Below are positions 7,361 to 17,139 of a stretch of 64,000 bases of DNA, piece after piece. The notes below the pieces were generated by a model. The model ran no database searches, was not told the DNA's origin, and saw only the letters and a program-made list of their open reading frames with translations. The stretch covers positions 62,001 through 126,000 of the forward strand of contig NZ_QKLW01000004.1 of assembly GCF_003208215.1 (NCBI RefSeq), in the 5' to 3' direction. The translations under genes and the position numbers were made by a program. Origin of the DNA: Marinomonas alcarazii. GTDB taxonomy: Bacteria; Pseudomonadota; Gammaproteobacteria; Pseudomonadales; Marinomonadaceae. Each line of letters begins with the position of its first letter. Within the stretch, counting starts at the first letter, position 1.

Positions 7361-8767
7361 TTAGAGGTTTTCTTCTGCAAATTCAGCAAGTCGACTGCGC
7401 TCAATCCCATTGACGTGCATGATGCTGGAGTATTTGAAAGATTTCGTTTTTTCAACCAAGTAGGTTAAACCTGATGTAAGTGGGGTAATGTACTTGTTGT
7501 CTATCTGAGCCAAGTTGCCTAAGACAATAATTTTTGAGTTGCTACCAACCCTTGTGACAATAGATTTAAGCTGGAATTGTGTTAATCCTTGAGCTTCATC
7601 AATAATAATCAGAGCGTTGTTGAAAGATCGACCTCTCATAAAGTTCAGTGATTTGAACTGAATGTTGGCCTTTTGTTTTACATAGTCAATGCTACTAAAA
7701 GAATGCTCGTCAGCGCCATGAAGTATTTCTAGGTTGTCATCGAATGCCGCTAACCAAGGTGCCATTTTTTCTTCTTCAGTACCTGGTAGAAAGCCGATGT
7801 CCTCAGCCATTGGTGGTGTTGATCTTGCCACAATGATCTTATTGAAGCGTTTTTCCTCCATGGTGACTTGTAGGCCATAAGCTAAGGCCAGTAGGGTTTT
7901 CCCTGAGCCTGCTGGGCCTGTCATTACCATTAAATCGGAGTTGTCATGGCGTAATAAGTAAAACGCCATAGCTTGCTCCAGATTGCGTGGATGGATGCCC
8001 CAAAAGTTTTGATTCATCAAATGCTGTTTGTTTACATCAAGCAAATAGACAAATTCTTGATCGAGGTTTACCACAAAGCCAATAAAGTCCTCATCATCAA
8101 TAACGAACATATTGATATAGAGGTTAGGGAGTCGGCTTTTATTGATTACATGGACTGTGTGACGGCCGTGAGCTTCCGTTTTGACACTATCAATAGTCGA
8201 CCAAAAGCTTCCGGTAAATTGAATGTAGCCTTTGGTCATTAAGTCCAGATCATCTAAAACACGATCTTTGCGGTAGTCTTCTACCCGTTCTAGGCCAGAG
8301 CCTTTTGCTTTTATGCGCATATTAATGTCTTTGGTGACTAAGCAAACCGAAGAACGCGGATGCGTTGCTTGTAAGCTTAAGCCAACATTAATAATTCGAT
8401 TATCGTTTGCGTGATCATGGTTTCCGTTTAGGAAAGGGATGTTGTCGGTTAGTGTAATTTGTTGATCGGGGTAGATTGCTAAAGAGCCTTCATTGCGGGC
8501 GTTCTCGTTTTTGTCTATGTCGTTGCTAACGACGCGGATTGGAACGCCAGCTTGCAATTCGCGAGGGGAGGCGTCACCTACTATTTTATCTATCGTATTG
8601 ATGGCTACCCGTGCCTCGCGACTGACGTCTTTGTCTCTTCTATCTTTAATAACGTCCAGTTCTTCAAGAACCGTCATTGGAATAACAACCTTGTGTTCAG
8701 CAAAAGCATAAATTGCCAAGGGGTCGTGCAATAGCACGTTAGTGTCAAGAACGTAGATTTTTTCCAT
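7361..8767 (-). CDS. PIN domain - PhoH family ATPase
   Basis: A 468-residue protein with an N-terminal PIN nuclease-like domain (YVLDTNVLLHDP with Asp8; VLEELD near 33-38) and a C-terminal PhoH ATPase domain. The Walker A motif is GPAGSGKT (284-291) and the Walker B motif is LIIIDEAQ (386-393). This two-domain form (YlaK/PhoH2-like) is thought to couple RNA unwinding to RNA cleavage, but its cellular role in proteobacteria is not settled. A GGAG ribosome site precedes the ATG. It forms a single-gene transcript ending at the shared terminator with eda. Confidence 0.92.
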   Translation of the reverse strand: MEKIYVLDTNVLLHDPLAIYAFAEHKVVIPMTVLEELDVIKDRRDKDVSREARVAINTIDKIVGDASPRELQAGVPIRVVSNDIDKNENARNEGSLAIYPDQQITLTDNIPFLNGNHDHANDNRIINVGLSLQATHPRSSVCLVTKDINMRIKAKGSGLERVEDYRKDRVLDDLDLMTKGYIQFTGSFWSTIDSVKTEAHGRHTVHVINKSRLPNLYINMFVIDDEDFIGFVVNLDQEFVYLLDVNKQHLMNQNFWGIHPRNLEQAMAFYLLRHDNSDLMVMTGPAGSGKTLLALAYGLQVTMEEKRFNKIIVARSTPPMAEDIGFLPGTEEEKMAPWLAAFDDNLEILHGADEHSFSSIDYVKQKANIQFKSLNFMRGRSFNNALIIIDEAQGLTQFQLKSIVTRVGSNSKIIVLGNLAQIDNKYITPLTSGLTYLVEKTKSFKYSSIMHVNGIERSRLAEFAEENL

Positions 8768-9065
8768 AGAGTATTACTCCTACAAAGAACATGAAGTTTT
8801 CTTTTGAAAGGGTGCATAAACGTACAAAACAATGGGGCTTGGTATTTTTTGTGGTGCTGAATTTTTTATTGGAGGTAAATTTTAGGGTATTGAAAATCTG
8901 AACAGAGATGCTTTCTGTTGGTGGGAATAGGGTGATGTTATGGTCTGGATTATGGTTTTGTAGCAAGCTATACCTCACTGTATTTATCCATACTCTAATC
9001 TGAGTGTATGACAGTTTGGTTGCGTATGCTTGTTCTAATTGGTTTTTTTTACATTTTTTGGTTAT
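8768..9065. other. Upstream region of the phoH-like gene
   Basis: About 300 bp without a convincing gene. It must hold the promoter of the minus-strand phoH-like gene, but no clean -35/-10 pair could be assigned. No repeat or RNA motif was recognised. Confidence 0.4.
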
Positions 9066-9098
9066 AAAAAAACCGCTGTTTATGGCAGCGGTTTTTTT
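9066..9098 (-). terminator. Terminator of the rpoD transcript
   Basis: CCGCTG (9073-9078) pairs with CAGCGG (9086-9091), flanked by an A tract on the left and a T tract on the right. On the minus strand it gives a GC stem followed by seven U, 15-47 bp after the rpoD stop codon. Confidence 0.92.
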
Positions 9099-9112
9099 TA
9101 TAGTCGATCATA

Positions 9113-10951
9113 TTACTCGTCTAAGAAGCTTCTTAGATGCTCTGAACGGCTAGGGTGGCGTAGTTTACGCAATGCTTTGGCTTCGATTTGACGAATACGT
9201 TCACGAGTAACGTCAAACTGTTTACCAACCTCTTCTAGGGTGTGGTCAGTATTCATATCGATACCGAAGCGCATACGTAGAACTTTAGCTTCGCGGGCGG
9301 TTAGGCCAGCAAGTACCATTGTTGTTGATTCACGCAAGCCTTCAATGGTGGCAATATCAATTGGAGATTCAGCACCATCGTCTTCAATGAAGTCGCCTAG
9401 GTGTGAATCTTCATCATCACCAATAGGGGTTTCCATCGAAATAGGCTCTTTAGCAATTTTCAGAACCTTACGAATCTTGTCTTCTGGCATATCCATTCGA
9501 GCTGCTAGCTCTTCAGGTGTCGCCTCACGACCCATTTCCTGAAGCATTTGACGAGAGATACGATTAAGTTTGTTAATCGTTTCAATCATATGCACAGGGA
9601 TACGTATAGTGCGTGCCTGATCCGCAATTGAGCGAGTAATTGCCTGACGAATCCACCATGTAGCGTAAGTTGAGAACTTGTAGCCACGACGATATTCAAA
9701 TTTATCAACCGCTTTCATTAGGCCGATGTTACCTTCTTGAATAAGATCCAAGAACTGTAGGCCACGGTTAGTGTATTTTTTCGCTATAGAGATAACCAAA
9801 CGTAAGTTGGCTTCAACCATTTCTTTTTTCGCACGGCGAGCGCGAGTCTCACCGATAGAAATACGACGGTTGATTTCTTTAAGCTCAGCAATGGTTAAGC
9901 CTGTTTCTTTCGTCACTGCACGAAGTTTACGTTGGCTGCGCATAAACTCAGCTTCGTTTTCTTCTAAGGTTGCAGCGTAATCCGCGCCCGTTGCAATTTG
10001 TTCTTGAAGCCAATCAGGATTGGTTTCATTGCTTGGGAAGCGTTTCAAAAATTCTGTTCTTGGCATGCCGGCTTTACGCACGCACACTTGCATGATTAGG
10101 CGTTCTTGTTCACGAACTTTTTCCATGCGAGAGCGAACACGATCAATCAAATCGTCAAACAGTTTTGGAACCAGTTTGATCGGCGCGAAGCTGATGCTCA
10201 ATTCTTCTTGCTTGCTTTTTACAGCTGGATCTTGTCGATCTTTCGTTTCTAGCAAGATTTTCAGCTCTTCGTAAATGCGTGAAATATCGTTGAAGCGCAG
10301 TGCCGTTTCTTCTGGGTCTGGACCGTTATCGGTTTCTTCTTCGCTGGTTTCGGTGTCATCATCATCGTCGTCACTGTCAACCGAATCTTCTTCGATAGCA
10401 GGCTCGTCCGCTAAGGTCTCTTCGAAAACAGGCTCTTCGCCATCGCCATCGATAAAGCCACTGAATATGTCGCTTAAACGGCCTTCTTCTTCTTGCACTT
10501 TTGAGTAAGCATCAAGCAATACGTCTACTGCGCCAGGGAAGTACGAAATGGCCGCCATGACTTCACGAGTACCTTCTTCGATACGTTTTGCAATGGCGAT
10601 TTCGCCTGCGCGAGTCAGTAGCTCAACGGTTCCCATTTCGCGCATGTACATACGCACTGGATCTGTTGTTCGGGTGATATCACCTTCTACGGCCGCTAAC
10701 GCAGCAGCAGCTTCTTCAGCCGCGGCTTCGTCTGTGGCATCACCTTCTTCCATAAGAAGGTTATCTTTATCAGGAGCAACTTCAGAAACCGTGATGCCCA
10801 TGTCGTTGATCATGGCAATAATTTCTTCTACTTGCTCCGGGTCTGAAAGGTCATCAGGTAGATGGTCGTTAACTTCTGAGAAAGTTAGGTAACCTTGTTC
10901 TTTACCTTTGGAGATCAGCTCTTTGAGACGTGACTGTTGAGTGTCTGGCAT
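9113..10951 (-). CDS. rpoD: RNA polymerase sigma factor RpoD (sigma-70)
   Basis: The 612-residue primary sigma factor. The order is region 1.1 (residues about 1-80), region 1.2 beginning [11 protein letters not shown], a non-conserved acidic insert with a run of Asp (DSDDDDDD) typical of proteobacterial RpoD, region 2 with [12 protein letters not shown] and the -10 recognition helix including [11 protein letters not shown], region 3, and region 4.2 with [19 protein letters not shown] for -35 recognition. It is the last gene of the rpsU-yqeY-dnaG-rpoD macromolecular-synthesis operon, 115 bp after dnaG, and is followed by a strong terminator. Confidence 0.98.
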   Translation of the reverse strand: MPDTQQSRLKELISKGKEQGYLTFSEVNDHLPDDLSDPEQVEEIIAMINDMGITVSEVAPDKDNLLMEEGDATDEAAAEEAAAALAAVEGDITRTTDPVRMYMREMGTVELLTRAGEIAIAKRIEEGTREVMAAISYFPGAVDVLLDAYSKVQEEEGRLSDIFSGFIDGDGEEPVFEETLADEPAIEEDSVDSDDDDDDTETSEEETDNGPDPEETALRFNDISRIYEELKILLETKDRQDPAVKSKQEELSISFAPIKLVPKLFDDLIDRVRSRMEKVREQERLIMQVCVRKAGMPRTEFLKRFPSNETNPDWLQEQIATGADYAATLEENEAEFMRSQRKLRAVTKETGLTIAELKEINRRISIGETRARRAKKEMVEANLRLVISIAKKYTNRGLQFLDLIQEGNIGLMKAVDKFEYRRGYKFSTYATWWIRQAITRSIADQARTIRIPVHMIETINKLNRISRQMLQEMGREATPEELAARMDMPEDKIRKVLKIAKEPISMETPIGDDEDSHLGDFIEDDGAESPIDIATIEGLRESTTMVLAGLTAREAKVLRMRFGIDMNTDHTLEEVGKQFDVTRERIRQIEAKALRKLRHPSRSEHLRSFLDE

Positions 10952-11066
10952 TCGACAACCTATCGTTAGAAATTCATTTGGGAGTTTAGCAAGCCGCGGA
11001 TTATAACAAAATCAATCACTTTTATCCACCAAATCCTTAGATTTTTGAATGAAAAGTAAGCAACAT

Positions 11067-13067
11067 TTAAGATTTTTTTTGCCTAATTAGATCCATCAAA
11101 TTTCGCAGTTCTTGCTGACTGTTAATATCCTTTATGGATTCATTTCCCTTGTTTTTCAACCGTGCAATGCTGCTATTTAATCCAAGATTTTTTTCTAGCG
11201 TTAGAATCATATCAAGCACTTCTTGCTGTGCGTTGGTGATTTTTTGCTTTGTTATGGCGTCTTTGTGGTTCAATAATGCGTAAATAGAAGAAAGGGTGAA
11301 AGAATCTGTTATCTCGCTTAAAAGATTTCCGGTGTTTTTTGTTGGATTTTTGGTGAAAAAACGCCAAATTTTACAAAAAACTTGTAGCTCTTCGCTTGCT
11401 TGGTTGATCAGTGGCTCTGGTATATCAATTTCTTTGGCTATGTGTGGGTGCAGCAAAAGGCACAGTGTGGCTTGTTTAATTTGACTTAAGCTAGGCGCTG
11501 CTGGCGGTAAGGCGGGTTCGTCATTATAAAACTTACCTTTAGAGAAAGGCTTTTTACCAAATGGCTTTTTGAATGAGCTTTGAGCTTTCTGCTGGGTGGC
11601 CGGAATGGCGTGATCTGTGTACTGGTAATCATCATAGTTACTATGGGATGGTTCATAGTCGTAATGACTTAAATCTGGAAGATCGTCACTGTAGTTTTGA
11701 GTAGGCTGAGTATGGCCTTGTTGTGGCGTCTCGTTGGATTCTGTTGAAATGTGCTGACGTCGAGCTTTAAAAACAGTGTTGCTTAATGTTTCGCTGTCGA
11801 TGCCAGACTGTTCACTTAATTGGCGAATCAACACAGACCGAAAGGTTAGCTCTTTCGGAATCTCTCTAATCATCTCCATAGCGTTGCGAGCAAATTGAGC
11901 TTCGCCTTCCTCGTCGCCCAAGGTGACTTGATTCCGTGCGTGTTCAAACAGTACATGGGAGAGAGAAGAGGCGTCTTCTAAGCGATGATTGAACGCTTCT
12001 TTACCTTCCTTTCTGACGAGAGAGTCTGGATCTTCCCCTTCGGGCAAGAATAAGAATCGTACTTGCTTTTCATCTTGCATCACTGGAAGCGAAGCTTCTA
12101 AGCCTCGAATTGCAGCGGCACGACCCGCTTTGTCGCCATCAAAACAAAGTACGACTTTGCTGACCAGTTTAAACAGTTTACGTATGTGCTGACTGTTGAC
12201 GGATGTGCCAAGCGTTGCAACTGCATTGGTTATGCCGTGTTGCGCTAATACAATCACGTCCATGTAACCTTCGACGACCAGAATTTGGTCGAGTACAGGC
12301 GTATTCTGTTTTGCTTCAAATAAGCCATAGAGTTCTTGGCTTTTTTGGAAAACGGGCGTTTCTGGGGAGTTTAAGTATTTGGGTTTTTCATCGCCAAAAG
12401 CTCGTCCACCAAAGGCGATGACTCTGCCTCGTGAATCACGAATAGGAAAAATGATCCGATCTCGAAAGCGATCGTAATAGTGACCTGGTTGGTCTTTTTT
12501 CTCTATCAGCATGCCGCCAAGTAGAAGTTGTTCTTGGCTTTCGGCGCGGGTGCCGACTTTTTTAAGTAGGTTGTCCCAGCCTGGTGGAGCATATCCTAGG
12601 CCAAAGACTTTGGCTATTTGGCCTGATAAGCCACGATCTTTTGATAAATAATCGGTGGCTTTTTTCTTGTCTGGGTGTTGTGTTAATTGCTGTTGATAGA
12701 ATTGCGAGCTTTCAGAAAGTCGTTTGAGTAATTCTGCGTTTTGCTCGTACCTGTCTGGTGCGCCTTGTTCTCTGGGTACTTCCATTCCAGCGTCTTTGGC
12801 AAGCGCTTCAATGGCTTCAACAAAGTCTAAATGATCATGCTCCATGACAAATGAAATAGCGTTACCGCCAGCACCACAACCAAAGCAGTAATAGAACTGC
12901 TTGTTTGGATTTAAGCTGAAAGAGGGGCTTTTTTCATTATGGAAAGGGCATAGGGCGCTGTAGTTTTGCCCTGTTTTTTTTAGGCTGATGCGAGACGCAA
13001 CCACATCGGTTAGATCGGTTCGAGCTAACAGTTCATCAATAAACTGATCAGGAATACGTCCCGCCAT
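11067..13067 (-). CDS. dnaG: DNA primase
   Basis: The 666-residue replicative primase, in the size range of Pseudomonas and longer than the 581 residues of E. coli. The N-terminal zinc ribbon has ligands C40, H43, C61 and C64 (CPFH, then CFGCG). The TOPRIM catalytic core includes VVEGYMDVI and the downstream DGDKAG acidic motif. A low-complexity polar linker (around residues 440-520, rich in Tyr, Asp, Gln and then FGKKPFSKGKF) leads to the C-terminal DnaB-interaction helices. It lies 4 bp after yqeY and upstream of rpoD in the same operon. Confidence 0.98.
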   Translation of the reverse strand: MAGRIPDQFIDELLARTDLTDVVASRISLKKTGQNYSALCPFHNEKSPSFSLNPNKQFYYCFGCGAGGNAISFVMEHDHLDFVEAIEALAKDAGMEVPREQGAPDRYEQNAELLKRLSESSQFYQQQLTQHPDKKKATDYLSKDRGLSGQIAKVFGLGYAPPGWDNLLKKVGTRAESQEQLLLGGMLIEKKDQPGHYYDRFRDRIIFPIRDSRGRVIAFGGRAFGDEKPKYLNSPETPVFQKSQELYGLFEAKQNTPVLDQILVVEGYMDVIVLAQHGITNAVATLGTSVNSQHIRKLFKLVSKVVLCFDGDKAGRAAAIRGLEASLPVMQDEKQVRFLFLPEGEDPDSLVRKEGKEAFNHRLEDASSLSHVLFEHARNQVTLGDEEGEAQFARNAMEMIREIPKELTFRSVLIRQLSEQSGIDSETLSNTVFKARRQHISTESNETPQQGHTQPTQNYSDDLPDLSHYDYEPSHSNYDDYQYTDHAIPATQQKAQSSFKKPFGKKPFSKGKFYNDEPALPPAAPSLSQIKQATLCLLLHPHIAKEIDIPEPLINQASEELQVFCKIWRFFTKNPTKNTGNLLSEITDSFTLSSIYALLNHKDAITKQKITNAQQEVLDMILTLEKNLGLNSSIARLKNKGNESIKDINSQQELRNLMDLIRQKKS

Positions 13068-13071
13068 TGTA

Positions 13072-13518
13072 TTAGCCTAGTTGTGCTTTAACTTGTTTGC
13101 TGATTTGTGCCATGTCGGCACGGCCTTGTACTTGTGGTTTCACAATGGCCATAACTGCGCCCATTTGTTGCATAGAGCTAGCGCCAGTTTCGGCAATCGC
13201 CGCTTTGACGATCTCACCGACTTCTTCGTCAGTCAATGGTGTTGGTAAAAATTCACTAATGATGACCATCTCTTCCTTTTCTACGGTAGCTAGATCTTCA
13301 CGGCCACCGTCAATGAATTGTTGGTAAGAGTCTTTACGCTGTTTGTTCATTTTATCAAGAACGGCCAACACGCGCGCGTCATCTAGTTCAATGCGTTCAT
13401 CAACTTCGATTTTCTTGCATTCAGATAAAATGGTGCGAATCACGGTTACGCGTTGTTTTTCTTTAGCGCGCATAGCGGCCTTTAGGGTGTCTGAGATGTG
13501 CTTTTTTAAATCTGACAT
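13072..13518 (-). CDS. yqeY: GatB/YqeY domain protein
   Basis: A 148-residue helical protein starting at ATG 13518 after a GAGGA ribosome site; the frame extends nine codons further but without support. It is the YqeY domain, also found as the tail of GatB, where it contacts tRNA in the amidotransferase complex. The free-standing form has no firmly known role. Typical family features are the start helix DLKKHISDTLKAAMRAK and the end with GRADMAQISKQVKAQL. The position between rpsU and dnaG is common in gammaproteobacteria. Confidence 0.93.
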   Translation of the reverse strand: MSDLKKHISDTLKAAMRAKEKQRVTVIRTILSECKKIEVDERIELDDARVLAVLDKMNKQRKDSYQQFIDGGREDLATVEKEEMVIISEFLPTPLTDEEVGEIVKAAIAETGASSMQQMGAVMAIVKPQVQGRADMAQISKQVKAQLG

Positions 13519-13541
13519 GTTGTCCTCTTTATGAATTATAA

Positions 13542-13575
13542 GCAAAAAAAACGGCTAGTTGATTAACTAGCCGTT
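13542..13575 (-). terminator. Terminator/attenuator between rpsU and yqeY-dnaG-rpoD
   Basis: AACGGCTAGTT (13550-13560) and AACTAGCCGTT (13565-13575) form a perfect 11-bp stem with a 4-nt loop. On the minus strand it is followed by eight U. It stands 74 bp after the rpsU stop and 31 bp before the yqeY start, so read-through should set the ratio of S21 to primase and sigma-70, as in the E. coli rpsU-dnaG-rpoD operon. Confidence 0.92.
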
Positions 13576-13649
13576 CTTTTATAAACCTATTTGCTAAAAG
13601 CATATAGGCAAACATTTGTTTTTAGCAAAGTGCCAAACGGCAGATTGGC

Positions 13650-13865
13650 CTAGTACAAACGTTGGAATTTCTTCTGCTCACGAGAAACTTTCTTAGCGTG
13701 ACGTTTTACAGCAGCTGCTGCAGCACGTTTGCGAAGAGTTGTTGGTTTTTCGTAGCATTCACGACGACGAACTTCAGCCAAAACACCTGCTTTTTCACAA
13801 GAGCGTTTGAAGCGACGTAGAGCGATGTCAAATGGTTCGTTATCTTTTACTTTTACAGCTGGCAT
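13650..13865 (-). CDS. rpsU: 30S ribosomal protein S21
   Basis: A 71-residue, highly basic protein, the standard length for S21 ([20 protein letters not shown], ending KKFQRLY). It is a component of the small ribosomal subunit needed for translation initiation. It is the first gene of the macromolecular-synthesis operon, with its own sigma-70-type promoter about 57 bp upstream and a terminator directly downstream. Confidence 0.98.
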
Positions 13866-13921
13866 GTTATTACCTTCAATAATATTTTTTTAAAGTTTAA
13901 GTATTCACAAAAACGGCGTGA

Positions 13922-13949
13922 ATCATACCCGTATTTACTGGGCTTTCAA
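13922..13949 (-). promoter_or_regulatory. Candidate sigma-70 promoter of rpsU
   Basis: On the minus strand TTGAAA (13949-13944), a 16-bp spacer and TATGAT (13927-13922) lie 57 bp before the rpsU start. Confidence 0.6.
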
Positions 13950-14304
13950 AGCGCGCTTTTGTTGAACAGAGTGTGATTCAGTATGAATCGATTTTTCTGA
14001 GCCAAAGGCTCAACCCTGAACAGACTATTGTCGCGTCTGTAACGGTATTCATTTTTTAAGAGGGTGTTTGGGTCGCCATTTAACTGATATAAGAAGTCTT
14101 TACTTCAGTACGTCAGAATCTATGTGCCAAACTAGAAAAATCACCTGCCTTTTAATTTAAACATTTAAAACGCGCGCATTATAATGCTTTTGTTCCTCTG
14201 TGTCTAATTTCATTTAGCCTGCGTGTTAAGTAGTGACGCTTAACTCTGCAATGGATGGCACAGATAAGGTACAATGCGCTCAAATTATTGAAGAGATTAT
14301 TCTG
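13950..14304. other. Divergent rpsU/tsaD intergenic region with tsaD promoter
   Basis: A perfect TATAAT at 14180-14185 with a weak TTAAAC -35 at 14157-14162 (17-bp spacer) is a good candidate promoter for tsaD, 120 bp upstream of its ATG. A small hairpin GAGCC-AAA-GGCTC lies at about 13999-14011. No gene was seen in this spacer. Confidence 0.5.
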
Positions 14305-15339
14305 ATGAAAGTATTGGGATTAGAAACCTCTTGTGACGAGACTGGTATCGCTATTTACGATACCGAAAACGGATTGTTAGCTCACAAGATTTATTCTCAA
14401 ATTGCACAGCATGCTGAGTACGGTGGCGTCGTGCCTGAATTGGCGTCTCGTGATCATGTTCGTAAAACCTTGCCGCTGATTGATGAAGTGTTGCAAGAAG
14501 CGGGAATGAAAAAGTCGGAATTGGACGCGATAGCCTACACCAGTGGTCCTGGGTTAGTTGGCGCCTTGATGGCTGGGGCAACGATTGGGCGTTCTCTGGC
14601 GTATGCTTTAGGGATTCCTGCTTTGGGTGTTCATCATATGGAAGGTCACCTTCTTGCTCCTATGTTAGAAGAGTCTCAACCTAAAATGCCTTTTGTTGCT
14701 TTGCTGGTTTCTGGTGGACACACACAGTTAGTGCGAGTGGATGGTATTGGTGAGTATCGTTTGTTAGGTCAATCCCTTGATGATGCGGCTGGTGAGGCTT
14801 TTGATAAAGCCGCTAAGATGATCGGATTACCTTACCCTGGTGGGCCACAAATAGCCGCATTAGCAAAACAGGGTGATCCTAAATCCGGGTTGAAATTTCC
14901 TCGCCCGATGACGGATCGCCCTGGTTTGGACTTCAGTTTTAGTGGTTTAAAAACCGCATTTTTAACAGCGGTTCATGATGCCTTAGATAACGAGTGTTGT
15001 GATGAGCAGTTTAAAGCGAATGCGGCTTTGGCATTTGAAACGGCGGTCGTGGATACTTTGGTTATTAAGTGTCGTCGAGCTTTGGAAGCGGAAGGGCTGA
15101 AACAGTTGATTATTGCTGGTGGCGTGAGTGCCAACCAGCGTTTGCGTGAGCAGCTTGAAACCCAGCTTAAAAAGATAAAGGCGAATGTCTTTTATGCGCG
15201 TCCAGAGTTTTGTACGGATAACGGCGCCATGATTGCCTATGCTGGTGCTCAGCGTTTGTTGAATGGTCAATCCTCAGAGTTAAGTCTGTCGATACGTGCG
15301 CGTTGGCCTCTATCCGAATTACCTCCTTTGAAGGGATAA
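14305..15339 (+). CDS. tsaD: tRNA N6-adenosine threonylcarbamoyltransferase
   Basis: A 344-residue ASKHA-fold enzyme (formerly Gcp) that transfers threonylcarbamoyl to A37 of ANN-decoding tRNAs together with TsaB, TsaE and TsaC. The start at 14305 gives the family N-terminus [14 protein letters not shown]; the frame runs on upstream but without similarity. The metal-binding histidines are H111 and H115 in HHMEGH, and the C-terminal glycine motif is GGVSAN. It is followed 3 bp later by folB and transcribed divergently from rpsU, the classic gene order. Confidence 0.97.
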   Translation: MKVLGLETSCDETGIAIYDTENGLLAHKIYSQIAQHAEYGGVVPELASRDHVRKTLPLIDEVLQEAGMKKSELDAIAYTSGPGLVGALMAGATIGRSLAYALGIPALGVHHMEGHLLAPMLEESQPKMPFVALLVSGGHTQLVRVDGIGEYRLLGQSLDDAAGEAFDKAAKMIGLPYPGGPQIAALAKQGDPKSGLKFPRPMTDRPGLDFSFSGLKTAFLTAVHDALDNECCDEQFKANAALAFETAVVDTLVIKCRRALEAEGLKQLIIAGGVSANQRLREQLETQLKKIKANVFYARPEFCTDNGAMIAYAGAQRLLNGQSSELSLSIRARWPLSELPPLKG

Positions 15340-15342
15340 AAA

Positions 15343-15708
15343 ATGCAAGATTTGGTGTTCATTGAAGGTCTTAAGGCTCAAGCAGTCATTGGTGTTTATG
15401 ACTGGGAAAAAAAGATCCAACAAGATTTGGTGTTTGATTTGGAAATGGAGCACGACAATCGTGTTCCTGCTGAAACAGACGATTTGGCTAAAACGTTAGA
15501 TTACGAAGCGATTTCTAATTACATTTTGACTTTCTGTGCAGAGCGTCAATTTGAATTGATTGAAACCTTGGCAGAGCATTTGGTTGGTGAGTTGATTGGG
15601 CAGTTTAAGTTAAATGCTGTCACATTAACTTTGCGTAAGCCGGGCGCTGTACCTGCAGCTAAGGCTGTTGGCGTGAAGATTCACCGTAAGTCTGCTGTTA
15701 CTTACTAG
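15343..15708 (+). CDS. folB: Dihydroneopterin aldolase
   Basis: A 121-residue enzyme that converts 7,8-dihydroneopterin to 6-hydroxymethyl-dihydropterin and glycolaldehyde in folate synthesis. The N-terminus (IEGLKAQAVIGVYDWE) and the catalytic region (FELIETLAEHLV) match FolB, as does the C-terminal LTLRKPGAVPAAKAVGV. It begins 3 bp after tsaD and is probably co-transcribed. No terminator is visible before the convergent cca gene 10 bp further on. Confidence 0.95.
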   Translation: MQDLVFIEGLKAQAVIGVYDWEKKIQQDLVFDLEMEHDNRVPAETDDLAKTLDYEAISNYILTFCAERQFELIETLAEHLVGELIGQFKLNAVTLTLRKPGAVPAAKAVGVKIHRKSAVTY

Positions 15709-15718
15709 TTACTCTGTT

Positions 15719-16816
15719 TCAGCGGACAAATGGGGATAGGGTTTTATCGAGCGCATCCGCACGGGCTTGTTTTAGTGCTTGCCCAAGCTCTGCACCACTT
15801 AAGCCTAGCTTCATTAGGCTTGCTGCATTAATTGCTGCGATAGTAGTGCGTAGCAATTGCCAGTCCTGTGGTTTGCTATTGGTTAACAAGCTTAGAACCT
15901 CAATCAGTAAAACAAATGGTTGAGGTTTTTTTATGGCATTAACGGAGGTTAACCAGTTTTCCCATGCGACAGAGTCCATAGGGATGCGTTGGTTTTCTAA
16001 AAAAGCGCGAGTTTGCTCGGCAAGAACCTTAAATTGGTTAGGGCAGCGAATGCGTTGATGCAGTTGGATTAACGTCTCAAGAGGGGTGTCTTTGCAGAGA
16101 ATAGCCCAACGCTGAGCAGGTGTGAGTGTGACTTGCTGTAAGATATCGACGAGAGACTGGTTGTTTTTCCATACGAGTTCTGGAAAGAGTTTGTCGAGCG
16201 CGTTCGCGTCCTTTAATACCGAAAAGAACACATTGGAATCTTGAGTATTTAACGCTTTTTCCAATTCTTTCCAGATGCGTTCAGCGCTTAAGGTAGAAAG
16301 TTCTCCGGACGCGCTTATTGTTTGCATCAATAGCATGGTTTCTGGGGCGATGGTGAAGCCAAAGTGATGAAAACGAGCGGCAAATCGGGCGACCCTTAAT
16401 ACTCTGAGTGGATCTTCAATGAAGGCATTTGATACATGGCGAAACACTCTATCATGTAGGTCTTTTTGCCCATTAAATGGATCGATTAGTGTGCCATTTT
16501 CATCTTGCGCAATGGCATTGATGGTTAGGTCTCTGCGTTCTAAATCTTCTTCCAGGCTGATATCCGGCGAAAAGTCACAAATGAACCCAGTGTAACCTTC
16601 GCCTTGTTTTTTCTCTTTACGGGCAAGGGCGTATTCCTCTTTATTCTTAGGGTGTAAAAAAACAGGGAACTGCTTGCCAACTTGCTGAAAGCCTTGCTGT
16701 TCAAGTTGCTCTGGAATGGCGCCTGTAACAACCCAATCGTGATCGATTACGGGTAGCTCTAATAAAGCATCGCGAACGGCGCCACCAACGAGATAAACTT
16801 GATAAGGTTGTGACAT
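15719..16816 (-). CDS. cca: CCA-adding tRNA nucleotidyltransferase
   Basis: A 365-residue class II nucleotidyltransferase that builds or repairs the 3' CCA of tRNAs from CTP and ATP. The active site is GGAVRD (11-16) and the catalytic pair in IDHDWV (D25, D27). ERRDLTINA follows, as in bacterial CCA enzymes. It is shorter than E. coli Cca (412) and lacks the C-terminal HD phosphohydrolase domain. It is the last gene of the lptD operon; its start overlaps the stop of glpE by one base. Confidence 0.95.
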   Translation of the reverse strand: MSQPYQVYLVGGAVRDALLELPVIDHDWVVTGAIPEQLEQQGFQQVGKQFPVFLHPKNKEEYALARKEKKQGEGYTGFICDFSPDISLEEDLERRDLTINAIAQDENGTLIDPFNGQKDLHDRVFRHVSNAFIEDPLRVLRVARFAARFHHFGFTIAPETMLLMQTISASGELSTLSAERIWKELEKALNTQDSNVFFSVLKDANALDKLFPELVWKNNQSLVDILQQVTLTPAQRWAILCKDTPLETLIQLHQRIRCPNQFKVLAEQTRAFLENQRIPMDSVAWENWLTSVNAIKKPQPFVLLIEVLSLLTNSKPQDWQLLRTTIAAINAASLMKLGLSGAELGQALKQARADALDKTLSPFVR

Positions 16817-17139
16817 TATTGATTACCTGATTCACACTGATCTGGAAACATGGCGCTCCATTGACTAAAGCCACCATTCAATGAGTAAACTTCTTTGAAG
16901 CCTTGTGAGGCTAGATATTCTGCGGCACCTTTACTGCTGTTGCCATGATAGCAGCAGACAATAATGGGTTGTGCTTTGTCTGTGTTGTCGATGAAATCTT
17001 GTACGTTGTCGTTGCTTAGACTTTTTGCATTTGCAATGCGGCTGGTTTGGAAGCTAGCCAAATCACGGATATCTACGATGGTTGCATTGTTTTCAATGAT
17101 TGGGAGGGCGTCTGAAATATCGATACAAGTGTAAGTCAT
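16816..17139 (-). CDS. glpE: Thiosulfate sulfurtransferase (rhodanese), GlpE
   Basis: A 107-residue single rhodanese domain. The active-site loop is CYHGNSS with the persulfide-forming Cys63, identical in pattern to E. coli GlpE. It transfers sulfane sulfur from thiosulfate to cyanide in vitro; the physiological acceptor is uncertain. Its start overlaps the end of apaH by 4 bp (ATGA) and its stop overlaps cca, so it is translationally linked to both. The gene does not sit with glycerol genes here, despite its name. Confidence 0.92.
   Translation of the reverse strand: MTYTCIDISDALPIIENNATIVDIRDLASFQTSRIANAKSLSNDNVQDFIDNTDKAQPIIVCCYHGNSSKGAAEYLASQGFKEVYSLNGGFSQWSAMFPDQCESGNQ

Noticed and set aside
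9240..10892. Several long open frames antisense to rpoD
   Set aside because: They are shadow frames rich in Ser/Arg created by the strong codon bias of rpoD; no ribosome sites or domains.
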